Source: Acidimicrobiales bacterium
GTDB taxonomy: Bacteria; Actinomycetota; Acidimicrobiia; Acidimicrobiales; Acidimicrobilacustridaceae
Length of the DNA stretch: 64,000 nt
Reading direction: 5' to 3'
Assembly: GCA_025456085.1 (NCBI GenBank)
Contig: JALOLF010000002.1
Coordinates: 1 to 64,000, forward strand
Below, piece after piece: positions 46,295 through 54,127 of the stretch. The notes under the pieces were generated by a model. It had not been told where the DNA came from. It made no database searches and worked only from the letters and a program-made list of their open reading frames with translations. A program made the translations under genes and the position numbers. Every line of letters starts with the position of its first letter. The first letter of the stretch is position 1.

Positions 46295-47310
46295 GTCCCC
46301 GGGGTGGATCGGCTCGCGGTGGGGCCGGTGGCCGCAGTGGCCGCAGTGGCCCCGGCAGCGCAGGGCGCAGCAGCGCTGGGCGCAGCAACGCTGGGCGCAG
46401 CAACGTAGGGAGGGGCGGTGGCGGCGGGTCGGGGTCCGCACGGTCGGGCGGCGGCCGTGCCCCGGAGGCACCGCGGGCACGCGGCCGTCGCGGCACCGGC
46501 GGGCCCGCAGGGTCCGGTTCCCCGGGTGGGGCCCGCCCACGGAGCGCGCCCCGAGGCGTGGGTGGTGAGCAGGTGGAGGGTCGTCAGGCGGTCCGGGAGC
46601 TGCTCCTGGCCGGACGGCGCAAGGCGATCGAGGTGTTCGTGGCCGCCGAGCAGGACGACGCCGAGGTGCTCTCCGACATCGTGGAGCTGTGCGACGGCGT
46701 GGGCGTGCCCGTTCGCGAGGTGAGTCGTGGCCGTCTCGCCAGCATGGCCCGCACGGACGCGCCGCAGGGCGTGGTGGCTCGTGCCCGGGAGCTCCCGGAG
46801 GCCGGTCTCGACGACCTGTTGCGCACCCCGACGGGTGCCGAGCCGTTCCTGCTGTTGCTCGACGGCATCACCGATCCCCACAACCTCGGCGCCCTGTTGC
46901 GCTCCGCCGAGTGCGCCGGTGTCACCGGCGTCGTGCTCCCCCGCCACCGAGCCGTGCACGTCACCCCGACGGTGACCAAGGCCGCGGCAGGTGCGGTCGA
47001 GTACCTCGACTTCGCCCTCGTCGGTGGCCTCCCGACGGCGGTGCGCCAACTCCAGGAGCACGGCGTGCACGTCGTCGGCCTCGACATGGGTGGACCGGTC
47101 ACCGTCTACGAGATGGTCCTGGGCGCGGGTCCCGTGGCGTTGGTGCTGGGCGCCGAAGGGGCGGGTCTGTCCCGCCTGGTGCGTGAGCGCTGCGACGTCG
47201 TGGCCGCCATCCCGTTGCAGGGGCGGCTGGCCTCGCTGAACGTGTCGGTGGCGGGGGCCCTGGCCTGCTTCGAGGTCATGCACCGTCGCCTCGCACCGGG
47301 CAGGCGCTGA
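46291..47310 (+). CDS. rlmB: 23S rRNA 2'-O-ribose methyltransferase (TrmH/RlmB type)
   Basis: A 339-residue SPOUT methyltransferase. Residues 1-90 are a Gly/Arg/Ser-rich low-complexity extension with the repeat SAGRSNAGRS. The catalytic part starts at GEQVEGRQAVRELLLAGRRK, with the knot motifs DGITDPHNLGALLRSAECAG, VLGAEGAGLSRLV and IPLQGRLASLNVSVAGAL. By family it methylates the 23S rRNA ribose at the position equivalent to G2251. In Mycobacterium cysS lies between ispF and this gene; here it is absent. Confidence 0.9.
   Translation: MSPRGGSARGGAGGRSGRSGPGSAGRSSAGRSNAGRSNVGRGGGGGSGSARSGGGRAPEAPRARGRRGTGGPAGSGSPGGARPRSAPRGVGGEQVEGRQAVRELLLAGRRKAIEVFVAAEQDDAEVLSDIVELCDGVGVPVREVSRGRLASMARTDAPQGVVARARELPEAGLDDLLRTPTGAEPFLLLLDGITDPHNLGALLRSAECAGVTGVVLPRHRAVHVTPTVTKAAAGAVEYLDFALVGGLPTAVRQLQEHGVHVVGLDMGGPVTVYEMVLGAGPVALVLGAEGAGLSRLVRERCDVVAAIPLQGRLASLNVSVAGALACFEVMHRRLAPGRR
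46366..46410 (+). repeat. Three tandem 15-bp units inside rlmB
   Basis: CGCAGCAGCGCTGGG, CGCAGCAACGCTGGG and CGCAGCAACGTAGGG follow head to tail and encode the RSxxG repeats of the N-terminal extension. Such in-frame repeats can vary in number by slippage. Confidence 0.85.
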
Positions 47311-47343
47311 GTCCCGTCGACCCGCTGCCGCCAGCCGGGCCGG

Positions 47344-48225
47344 TCAGCGCTCGATCGGGCCGGGGAGCAGCACCGGGTAGGGCCGCCGGCGGATCCTGGT
47401 CTGCCAGGCGCGGTTGGCGCGCACCACCACCTGCATCGTGGCCCAGACCTGCTTGTCCGAGGCGTAGTACCGGAGGGCCTCCTCCTCGGTGATCGCCGGC
47501 GTCACGTGGGCGTTGGCGGCCGCGACGGCTGCGGGCAGCCACGCCTCCAGGCGCTCCTTCACCAGGTTGCCGGCCAGGTCCACCAGGATGGCCCGGGTCT
47601 CGTGGTACTTGGCCAGCACCGAGGGCAGGACCCAGCGCCGCATCAGGGGGCGCAGCACCCAGGGCGCGGCCACCAGGAACTGGTCGAAGTCGAGCAGGTG
47701 GCGACCGTCGGCGCGCAGGAACGGTGTGGTGACGTCCACCAGCACCGCCCGGTCCTCGATCCAGGCCCAGTTGGAGAGCTGTCCGTCGATGCCCAGCTCC
47801 GGGGTCACCGCGGTGGCCACGGCATCGGCCACGGCGTCGAGCAGGGGATGGCCCTCGTCCGGGCGGAGCCTGCGCAGCAGACCGGGGCCGAGCTGGTCGG
47901 GGTCGAGCAGGGGCTGCACGCAGTAGGCGGTGACGGACCCGTCGTCGTGGGCGAGGGTCACCAGGTCGCTCGCCAGGGTGTGCACGCCCGCGTCGCGCAG
48001 GTCGGCGTGGTAGCGCTCGAACAGGGCACGGTAGGCGTCGAAGGCCAGGGGGTCGGCGAAGCGGGGGAGGCGCTTGCAGGCGTGGGCGTCGGCGCCCGCC
48101 GGCCAGCGCAGCACGCACGACACCTCGCCGTAGGCGATCACGTCGAGGCCGGACTCGTCGCCGGTGCGCAGGGCGTGCTCGACGCGGTCCTCCAGCTCGG
48201 CGATCCGCGGTGGCTCGAGGCTCAC
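47344..48225 (-). CDS. Kinase-fold-like protein (DUF6206-like) coupled to a class III PLP enzyme
   Basis: A 293-residue uncharacterised protein. The pattern suggests a protein-kinase-like fold: AYGEVSCVLRWPAG then AHACKRLPRF (Lys51 in the strand-3 position), a hinge-like SVTAYCVQPLLD, GIDGQLSNWAWI (Asp148 and Asn152 in the catalytic-loop pattern) and AVLVDVTTPFL (Asp164 in the metal-binding position). It may thus be a small-molecule kinase. The GTG start at 48225 overlaps the stop of the PLP-enzyme gene, so both are made from one transcript. The DUF6206 name is from memory and tentative. Confidence 0.6.
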   Translation of the reverse strand: MSLEPPRIAELEDRVEHALRTGDESGLDVIAYGEVSCVLRWPAGADAHACKRLPRFADPLAFDAYRALFERYHADLRDAGVHTLASDLVTLAHDDGSVTAYCVQPLLDPDQLGPGLLRRLRPDEGHPLLDAVADAVATAVTPELGIDGQLSNWAWIEDRAVLVDVTTPFLRADGRHLLDFDQFLVAAPWVLRPLMRRWVLPSVLAKYHETRAILVDLAGNLVKERLEAWLPAAVAAANAHVTPAITEEEALRYYASDKQVWATMQVVVRANRAWQTRIRRRPYPVLLPGPIER

Positions 48226-49439
48226 CCGAGCGCCTCCCGGACCAGGCGGATGATCTCGTCGGCCTCGTCGTCGGTGAGGATCAGCGGTGGCTTGAACTGC
48301 ACCGCCGAGGTGTCGTTGTTGGCGAACACCGCGAACACGCCCCGGCCGATCAGCGCCGCGGCCGCCGCGAGGCCGTCGCCCTCGTTCGGGAACTTGAAGC
48401 CCATCGTGCAGCCCCGGCGGCGCAGCTCGAAGGGCAGCCCGGCCAGCCCGGTCTCGAAGCGCTCGCCGAGCGCACGGACCCGGGCCAGGAAGGCCTCGTC
48501 GTCGACGATGTCGAGCACCTCGCCGGCGGCGACGCAGCCGAGCTCGGCCCCCCCGAAGGTCGAGACGTGCACGAAGGGGTGCTCGTCGAAGAACCCGTGG
48601 AGCTCGGCCGTCATCAGGGTGGCGGTGATGGGGTACACGCCGCCCGAGAGGCCCTTGCCGGTCACCACCAGGTCGGGCTCGACGCCCTCCTGGGCGTGGT
48701 ACCAGACCGTGCCGGTGCGGCCGAGGCCGGTCTGCACCTCGTCGATCACCAGCAGCGCCCCCCGTTGGCGGCACAGCTGCTGCACGCCGGCGAGGTACCC
48801 GGGCGAGGGCAGCGGGAAGCCCAGCGTGGCGGGGATGGCCTCCAGGATCACGGCGGCGGTGGTGTCGTCGACGGTGGCCGCCATGGCGTCGAGGTCGTCG
48901 TAGGGGACCTGCACGAAGCCGGGGAGGTTGGGGCCGAAGGGATCCCGATAGGCCGGGTCCCCGGTGGCGAGGGCGAGACCCGTGTGCCCGTGGTAGCCGC
49001 CCACGACCGACACGACGCCCGGCCGCCCGGTCACGCCCCGCGCCAGCTTGAGCGCCAGGTCGATGGACTCGCCGCCCGACACGCCGAACACGACGCCGGG
49101 CAGCCGGCCGTCGGTGGTGGCCGCCAACTGCTCGGCCACCCGGGCCCGGAACCCCGAGACCAGGTGGTGGTTGCCGATGTCGAGGTGGTCGAGGGCGTCG
49201 CGCACGGCCGACACCACCCGAGGGTTGCGATGGCCGAGGTTGAAGACCCCGCCGTTGCAGTGGCAGTTCCAGTACCACTCGCCGGTGAAGGCGTCGGCGA
49301 AGCGCGGACCCTGGCGCTCGCCCATCACCAGCTGCAGCCCCAGCGCGGCGAAGGTCTCGACCTTGCCGCGGTTCACGTGCGTCGCGAAGGCCGCTTCGGT
49401 GCCGGCCCGGTCGACGAAGGGTTGTCGATCTCCCCGCAT
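48222..49439 (-). CDS. Class III aminotransferase-family PLP enzyme
   Basis: A 405-residue fold-type I PLP enzyme. Motifs are VVFGVSGGESIDLALKLARG, the PLP-ring Asp233 in LLVIDEVQTGLGRTG, and the Schiff-base Lys262 in LVVTGKGLSGGVYP. The N-terminal part (GEWYWNCHCNGGVFNLGHRN) is the family's substrate-domain entry. Members are aminotransferases, aminomutases or phospholyases; the reaction cannot be chosen from motifs. Coupled to the kinase-like gene downstream. ATG 49439 with a -10 hexamer at leaderless distance. Confidence 0.85.
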   Translation of the reverse strand: MRGDRQPFVDRAGTEAAFATHVNRGKVETFAALGLQLVMGERQGPRFADAFTGEWYWNCHCNGGVFNLGHRNPRVVSAVRDALDHLDIGNHHLVSGFRARVAEQLAATTDGRLPGVVFGVSGGESIDLALKLARGVTGRPGVVSVVGGYHGHTGLALATGDPAYRDPFGPNLPGFVQVPYDDLDAMAATVDDTTAAVILEAIPATLGFPLPSPGYLAGVQQLCRQRGALLVIDEVQTGLGRTGTVWYHAQEGVEPDLVVTGKGLSGGVYPITATLMTAELHGFFDEHPFVHVSTFGGAELGCVAAGEVLDIVDDEAFLARVRALGERFETGLAGLPFELRRRGCTMGFKFPNEGDGLAAAAALIGRGVFAVFANNDTSAVQFKPPLILTDDEADEIIRLVREALG

Positions 49440-49446
49440 GGCCCGC

Positions 49447-49452
49447 AGCGTA
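49447..49452 (-). promoter_or_regulatory. -10 hexamer TACGCT for the PLP-enzyme/kinase-like pair
   Basis: Seven nt before the ATG at 49439. Confidence 0.55.
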
Positions 49453-49507
49453 GGTCCGCTCCGGGTGATCCGACCGTCGTGACCGGTCGTGGGAAGATCC
49501 TCTCCCT

Positions 49508-50602
49508 GTGAACCCGTGGCGCCGCCCCCCCGTCCTGTTCGCCGCCGCCGTGGTGGCCCTCGCCGTCGGGGTGGGGTGCAGCGACGCCGGTGACGGCGGC
49601 GGCGCGTCGCCCCAGCTCGGCGGGACGCTGGCACCGAGCCAGCTCGGGGACGCCTGCACCGACCCGACCGGCGATCTCAGCGCGGACGTGAAGGCCGCCG
49701 GCGGGTCGTCGGAGCCTGCCGGTGCGGACCTCGTCGAGGCGTCGGCCCGTGTCGAGGACGATGTGCTGGCGGTGCGGTTCGTGACCGCCGGGGACATCGA
49801 CCAGTTGGTCCGACCGCTGTTCGTCGTGGGCCAGGGCGACCTCGGCCTCGCCCCCCAGCAGAGCTTCGAGCTGCGCGTCGGGCGGGGCGAGTCGGGGGCG
49901 TGGGCGTTGACCGTGCTCACCCTTGCCGACGGGCGTCAGCGCGAGACCCCGCTGCTGGTACCGGTCACCGTCGAGGGAAGCGAACTGCGCTACGACGTCG
50001 ACCTCGCCGGCCTGCCCCGGATCGAGACCCTGCTGTGGCTGTTCGGTACGAGCGCGGAGACCACGCTCGAGGGCGATGCGGAGCCGAGTCGGGTCATCGA
50101 CGAGTGCGCGTCGTTCCTCGAGTCACCCGGATCGACGGGGGGGTCCTCGGGTCCGGGCACGACGGCGGACGGCGGTGCAGCGGACGCAACCGGGGAGGAC
50201 ACCGCGGTGTCGGGCCTGCTGGGCGAAGCGCGTCAGCTCCCGGGTGGTGGCACCGTCACCGTCCACGCCGTGGCGTTCCCCGCCGCGCCCACGCGTCCAC
50301 CGGCGGCTCCGGTGCTCGACGGCCGGACCCTGGCCGCAGTGGACGTCGAGGTCTGCGCGCCGGCGTCGGAGCCGGTGCAGGGCGGCGGCGGACTCGTCAC
50401 CGTCCGGGTCGCGGACGGTGCCGTCGTCTCGTCCTGGTCGGCGGACCAACCGGTGGAGCCCGCGCTGCCCGACCAGGCCGACGTGCCCGCCGGATCCTGC
50501 ATCCGGGGTTGGGTGAGCTTCGAGGTGGCGGCGGGCACGCCGGTGGCCGAGGTGTTCTACGCCGCCGGTGCCGAGCCGCTGAGTTGGGTGTTCGGCGGGT
50601 AG
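49508..50602 (+). CDS. Large uncharacterised lipoprotein
   Basis: A 364-residue exported protein. The signal peptide ends in VGVGC (lipobox, Cys about residue 24), followed by a Gly/Ser tether. There appear to be two strand-rich domains (about residues 50-200 and 240-364) separated by a Gly/Thr/Ser-rich linker. The second has two Cys (EVCAPASEP and GSCIRGWVSF) and a pattern similar to DUF4352-type lipoprotein domains. No function can be given. GTG start at 49508. Confidence 0.72.
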   Translation: MNPWRRPPVLFAAAVVALAVGVGCSDAGDGGGASPQLGGTLAPSQLGDACTDPTGDLSADVKAAGGSSEPAGADLVEASARVEDDVLAVRFVTAGDIDQLVRPLFVVGQGDLGLAPQQSFELRVGRGESGAWALTVLTLADGRQRETPLLVPVTVEGSELRYDVDLAGLPRIETLLWLFGTSAETTLEGDAEPSRVIDECASFLESPGSTGGSSGPGTTADGGAADATGEDTAVSGLLGEARQLPGGGTVTVHAVAFPAAPTRPPAAPVLDGRTLAAVDVEVCAPASEPVQGGGGLVTVRVADGAVVSSWSADQPVEPALPDQADVPAGSCIRGWVSFEVAAGTPVAEVFYAAGAEPLSWVFGG

Positions 50603-50642
50603 TGCCGACCGGGTCCGGCCGTTCGGCTCGGGCCGGGCGGGG

Positions 50643-50715
50643 AGCCCGAGCGGGGACTCGAACCCCGAACCCCCTGTTTACAAGACAGGTGCTCTACCGA
50701 TTGAGCTACTCGGGC
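50643..50715 (-). tRNA. tRNA-Thr(TGT)
   Basis: A complete 73-nt cloverleaf on the minus strand: acceptor GCCCGAG/CTCGGGC with discriminator T, D arm GCTC/GAGC, anticodon arm CCTGT-CTTGTAA-ACAGG, and T arm CGGGG-TTCGAGT-CCCCG. Anticodon TGT reads ACA (Thr). CCA is not encoded. Confidence 0.97.
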
Positions 50716-50742
50716 GTCGACGACCGATGGTCGAGCCGTCAT

Positions 50743-50769
50743 CCGTTCGGGCCGCGCCGGCCCGAACGG
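50743..50769. other. Perfect 11-bp inverted repeat between the tRNA promoter and tRNA-Thr
   Basis: CCGTTCGGGCC and GGCCCGAACGG surround the loop GCGCC. It would form a hairpin in the 5' leader of the pre-tRNA, about 28 nt upstream of the mature end. Confidence 0.6.
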
Positions 50770-50780
50770 GACATCGACGC

Positions 50781-50786
50781 AGGTTA
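50781..50786 (-). promoter_or_regulatory. -10 hexamer TAACCT for tRNA-Thr
   Basis: Reads TAACCT on the minus strand, 65 nt before the mature tRNA 5' end. The 262-bp stretch 50716-50977 shows nothing else beyond this and the hairpin. Confidence 0.4.
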
Positions 50787-50977
50787 GCGCCGGGCCTCGG
50801 GTGGGCCCCCCGACCGCGCCCGGCCGCTGGGTCCGGCGTCGACCACGGCACCCGCACCGCCTCCTGCGTCGTCCACCACCACGGCTCCACACCCACCGCT
50901 CGATGGCGCCGCGGCCGGGCCCACCCCTGATGGGGGGTCCTTGCATCCACCACCCCTGTGGGCCAGGCTTCCCAGCC

Positions 50978-51076
50978 ATGGAGCTCACCGATCGTGATCG
51001 AGCCGTCCTGGACGTCGAGGCGTCCCGGCGGGACGAGCCCAGGCCCGCGGCCCGCTCGACGAGGGTCCCCTCGTGA
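50978..51076 (+). CDS. Truncated DUF3263-like protein (32 residues)
   Basis: The peptide starts MELTDRDRAVLDVEASRRDE, matching the beginning of DUF3263 proteins, which in mycobacteria (Rv0430) are about 100 residues and lie just before a LytR_C gene (Rv0431, VirR). Here the frame ends after 32 codons and the stop overlaps the next GTG start (GTGA). Either the gene has been cut to a short leader peptide that couples translation, or it is a remnant. Confidence 0.5.
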   Translation: MELTDRDRAVLDVEASRRDEPRPAARSTRVPS

Positions 51077-51774
51077 GCGACCAGTCGTCCGATGCCCGTC
51101 CGGTGCGCAGGATCGGCAGCGCCGATCGCCCCTCGTCCGGCGCCCCGAAGTCCCCGCCCGCGGGTCGCGAGCCGGGCGGTCGTGCCCCGGCCGAACCGCC
51201 CGGGGAGGACGCGGAGTCGACCGTGAAGGCGGCCGTGGTGATCGCCATCGCCGTGCTCATCGGCGCCATCTTCCTGTTCCGGGGCTTCGACGAGGAGGAC
51301 GGCCTCGTGGCCGCCGGCTCCACCACCACGACGACGACCACCACCAGCGCCGGCGCCAGCGAGTCGACCACCACGACGGTCGACCGCGACGCGCCGCCCA
51401 CCGTGACCACCCCCGAGGAGTCGACCACCCCCACCTCCCCGGACGCCACGACGGTCGCGCCGGCGGACCTGCCCGTGATCGTCGCCAACGGCTCGGGCAC
51501 GACGGGCGTGGCCGGCCAGTTCGCCGACGAGCTGACCACCGGCGGCTACCAGGTGGTGGGCACGGCCAACGCCGCCACCACGTCCACGTCGGTCGTCTAC
51601 CACGCCGCTGACCGCCGGCCGGAAGCCGTCGCCCTCGCCGAGCTCCTGGGTCTCGACGAGACCGCGGTCCAGGAGATGCCCTCGCCGGTTCCGATCAGTT
51701 CCCAGGACCTCAGCGACGACGACATCGCGTCGGCTGCGATCGTGGTGGTGATCGGTTCCGACCTGGTCTCGTGA
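51073..51774 (+). CDS. LytR_C-domain membrane protein (VirR-like)
   Basis: A 233-residue protein: disordered basic/Pro N-terminus, one TM helix (about residues 55-75, AVVIAIAVLIGAIFLF), a Thr/Ser-rich linker, and a LytR_C domain (residues 136-230, starting LPVIVANGSGTTGVAGQFAD). In mycobacteria the homologous VirR influences the cell wall and vesicle release. GTG start at 51073, coupled to the short DUF3263-like frame. Confidence 0.82.
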   Translation: MSDQSSDARPVRRIGSADRPSSGAPKSPPAGREPGGRAPAEPPGEDAESTVKAAVVIAIAVLIGAIFLFRGFDEEDGLVAAGSTTTTTTTTSAGASESTTTTVDRDAPPTVTTPEESTTPTSPDATTVAPADLPVIVANGSGTTGVAGQFADELTTGGYQVVGTANAATTSTSVVYHAADRRPEAVALAELLGLDETAVQEMPSPVPISSQDLSDDDIASAAIVVVIGSDLVS

Positions 51775-51856
51775 ACCCGTCCTGCGGCGTTCTCGGCACC
51801 TGAACGGAGTGTGACGCACCGCCGGGTCGGTGGCGCGGACCGTGCTCGCGGGACGG

Positions 51857-51862
51857 TACCCT
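51857..51862 (+). promoter_or_regulatory. -10 hexamer TACCCT for otsB
   Basis: Six nt before GTG 51869. It favours that codon over the in-frame GTG at 51830. Confidence 0.55.
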
Positions 51863-51868
51863 CACGTC

Positions 51869-52651
51869 GTGAGCGGGCGGCGTGCTCGGAAGGCGGCGAT
51901 CTCGATGATGCGGGCGGACCCGGCGGCCTCCGCAGTGTTCGCCGACTTCGACGGAACCCTCGCCGAGATCGTGGCCGAGCCCCGCCGCGCCAGACCGGTA
52001 CGGGGCATCGCGGACACCCTGCAGGCGTTGGCCGGGTCCTACCGCTGTGTCGGCGTGCTCTCGGGGCGTCCAGTGGGGTTCATGAGCCGGTTCTTCGGCG
52101 ACGACGTCCTGCTCGCCGGGCTCTACGGCCTCGAGCTGCGCCATCGGGGTCGGTCCTACGACCACCCCCTCGGGGGGGTCTGGCGGGAGGTCGTCGACGA
52201 CGTGGCCTCCTGCGCGAGCGCCCGCGGGCCCGCCGGCATGGGTGTCGAGAGCAAGGGCCTGTCCCTCACCCTGCACTACCGCGGCGATCCGTCCCTCGCC
52301 CGGGCCGTGCGGTCCTGGGCCGAGGAGCAGGCCGCCCGCTCGGGGCTGGTGATGCGCCCGGCCCGCATGTCGGTGGAGTTGCACCCGCCGATCCGGGCCG
52401 ACAAGGGCACGACCATCCTCGATCACGTCGCCGACGTGGGCGCCGTGCTGTTCGTCGGCGACGACGAGGGCGATCTGCCCGCCTTCGATGCGCTGGACCT
52501 GCTCGAGGACAAGGGCGTCGGCGTCTGCCGGGTGGGCGTGCGCAGCGAAGAGGCCGCGCCCGAGCTGATGGCGCGTGCCGACGTGGTCGTCGACGGCCCC
52601 GCTGGCGTCGCCGGGCTGTTGCGCGACCTCCAGCCGCTGCCACCGGTCTGA
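51869..52651 (+). CDS. otsB: Trehalose-6-phosphate phosphatase
   Basis: A 260-residue HAD-family phosphatase that releases trehalose. The nucleophile motif is FADFDGTLAEI (Asp26, Asp28), followed by VLSGRPVGFM and the late FVGDDEGDLPAFDAL. It lies tail to tail with otsA (8 bp between stops), the gene for the preceding step. GTG 51869 is the start suggested by the -10 spacing. Confidence 0.92.
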   Translation: MSGRRARKAAISMMRADPAASAVFADFDGTLAEIVAEPRRARPVRGIADTLQALAGSYRCVGVLSGRPVGFMSRFFGDDVLLAGLYGLELRHRGRSYDHPLGGVWREVVDDVASCASARGPAGMGVESKGLSLTLHYRGDPSLARAVRSWAEEQAARSGLVMRPARMSVELHPPIRADKGTTILDHVADVGAVLFVGDDEGDLPAFDALDLLEDKGVGVCRVGVRSEEAAPELMARADVVVDGPAGVAGLLRDLQPLPPV

Positions 52652-52659
52652 ACGCGGCG

Positions 52660-54066
52660 TCAGCCTGCGGCAGCGAGCTGGTCCGCGAGCCAGTCCGCGG
52701 GCCGCCGCTGCTCGACGAGGGCGCGCAGCGTCGCCGCCCGCCGTGCCCGCTCGGCCGGCGACAGGGCGAGCGCCTGTGCGAGGGCGTCCGCGGTGCCGGA
52801 GATGTCGAAGGGATGCACGGTGAGGACGTGGTCGTGCAGCTCCTCCCAGGCACCGGTACCGGGGCTCAGCAGCACGGTGCCGTCCCGCTCGTTGACGAGC
52901 GGACCTTCCTTGGCGACCAGGTTCAGCCCGTCGGTGAGCGAGTTGACCAGGAGCACGTCGTAGCGGCGCAGCCCGGCCAGGGAGCGGGGATAGTCGTCGG
53001 AGGTGTCGAGCAGGATCGGCTGCCACTCCGGCGTCCCCCATCGTGCGTTGATGCGGGCGACGAGGCGGTCGAGCTCCTCGCGGTAGCGCTGGTACTCCGC
53101 CAGGCTCTCGCGACTGGGGTACAGGAAGGCCGCGAACACCACTCGCCCGCGCCAGCTCGGATGGCGCGCCAGGAGCTCGTCGAAGGCCAGGAAGCCCCGC
53201 AGCTGGTTCTTCGACAGCTCGATGCGGTCGACGCGCACGATCACCTGGCGCTCGCCGATGTGGTCGTCGAACGACGCCAGCGCCGCCGTCGCCGCCGCGC
53301 TCGACGCCTCGGACCGCACGACGTCGGGTTCGGGTGCCAGCGGCGCCACGAAGGTCGAGGGAGCACGATCGACGAACTCGGCGCAGTCGGCCCGGAAGTG
53401 CCGCTCCCAGCGCCGCGTGTGGAACCCGCAGGCATGGTGGTCCGCCATGCCGCTCAGCAGGACCCGCCGCACCTCGTCGGGCAGCGTGGCGAACAGCTCC
53501 GGGCCCGCGAAGGGGGTGTGGGAGAAGTGCACGGTGCGCAGGTCGGGACGGGCCGTGCGCAGCAGGGGTGCCAGCAGCGGGAGGTGGTAGTCCTGCACCA
53601 GCACGGCGGCGTCCGCCGGCGCCCGCGCCGCGACGGCCCGCGCGAAGGTCAGGTTGACCGACCGGAACGCCGTCCAGGCCTCGAACCAGGCCTGGTCGAA
53701 CGACGGCCGGCGGGGGAGGTCGAACAACCCGTGGTGCACGAACCACAGCGTGGCGTTGCTCACGACGTCGTAGGCCAGGCGGTAGGTCTCGGGGTCGATG
53801 TCCAGCAGGTCGACCCGGAAGCCATGGGCCTCGACGGTGCCCGACCGGGCCATCTGGCGGTCGCCGTCGGTCATGGCGGCTGCGATCCACCGGCTGGCGC
53901 CGTCGCGCACGAGCGAACCGATGCCCGACACCAGCCCTCCCGCGCCACGGTGGCCGACGAGGTTCCCCCCTGCGTCGGTTCGGAAGGTCAGCGGTCCGCG
54001 GTTCGACACCAGCACCACGGGTCGCTCGGGTGCCGCACCTGCCTGGAGAAGGTCACCGGCCGGCAT
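52660..54066 (-). CDS. otsA: Trehalose-6-phosphate synthase
   Basis: A 468-residue GT20 glycosyltransferase that joins a glucosyl donor to glucose 6-phosphate. Motifs are VLVSNRGPLTF, RGAGGLVSGI, VQDYHLPLLAPLL, RVDRIELSKNQL and NSLTDGLNLVAKE. ATG start at 54066. It converges on otsB, so the pair is expressed from separate promoters. Confidence 0.93.
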   Translation of the reverse strand: MPAGDLLQAGAAPERPVVLVSNRGPLTFRTDAGGNLVGHRGAGGLVSGIGSLVRDGASRWIAAAMTDGDRQMARSGTVEAHGFRVDLLDIDPETYRLAYDVVSNATLWFVHHGLFDLPRRPSFDQAWFEAWTAFRSVNLTFARAVAARAPADAAVLVQDYHLPLLAPLLRTARPDLRTVHFSHTPFAGPELFATLPDEVRRVLLSGMADHHACGFHTRRWERHFRADCAEFVDRAPSTFVAPLAPEPDVVRSEASSAAATAALASFDDHIGERQVIVRVDRIELSKNQLRGFLAFDELLARHPSWRGRVVFAAFLYPSRESLAEYQRYREELDRLVARINARWGTPEWQPILLDTSDDYPRSLAGLRRYDVLLVNSLTDGLNLVAKEGPLVNERDGTVLLSPGTGAWEELHDHVLTVHPFDISGTADALAQALALSPAERARRAATLRALVEQRRPADWLADQLAAAG

Positions 54067-54072
54067 GTCACG

Positions 54073-54078
54073 ACGCTA
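54073..54078 (-). promoter_or_regulatory. -10 hexamer TAGCGT for otsA
   Basis: Six nt before the ATG at 54066. Confidence 0.55.
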
Positions 54079-54127
54079 ACCGCTGCGTTGCCGTGGCACG
54101 AGCACGGATCGCGGGCACCATGGTCGG

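Noticed and set aside
49440-49920. Upstream in-frame extension of the class III PLP enzyme and antisense frame over the lipoprotein gene
   Set aside because: The ATG at 49439 has a -10 hexamer at the right distance and the family N-terminus starts there.
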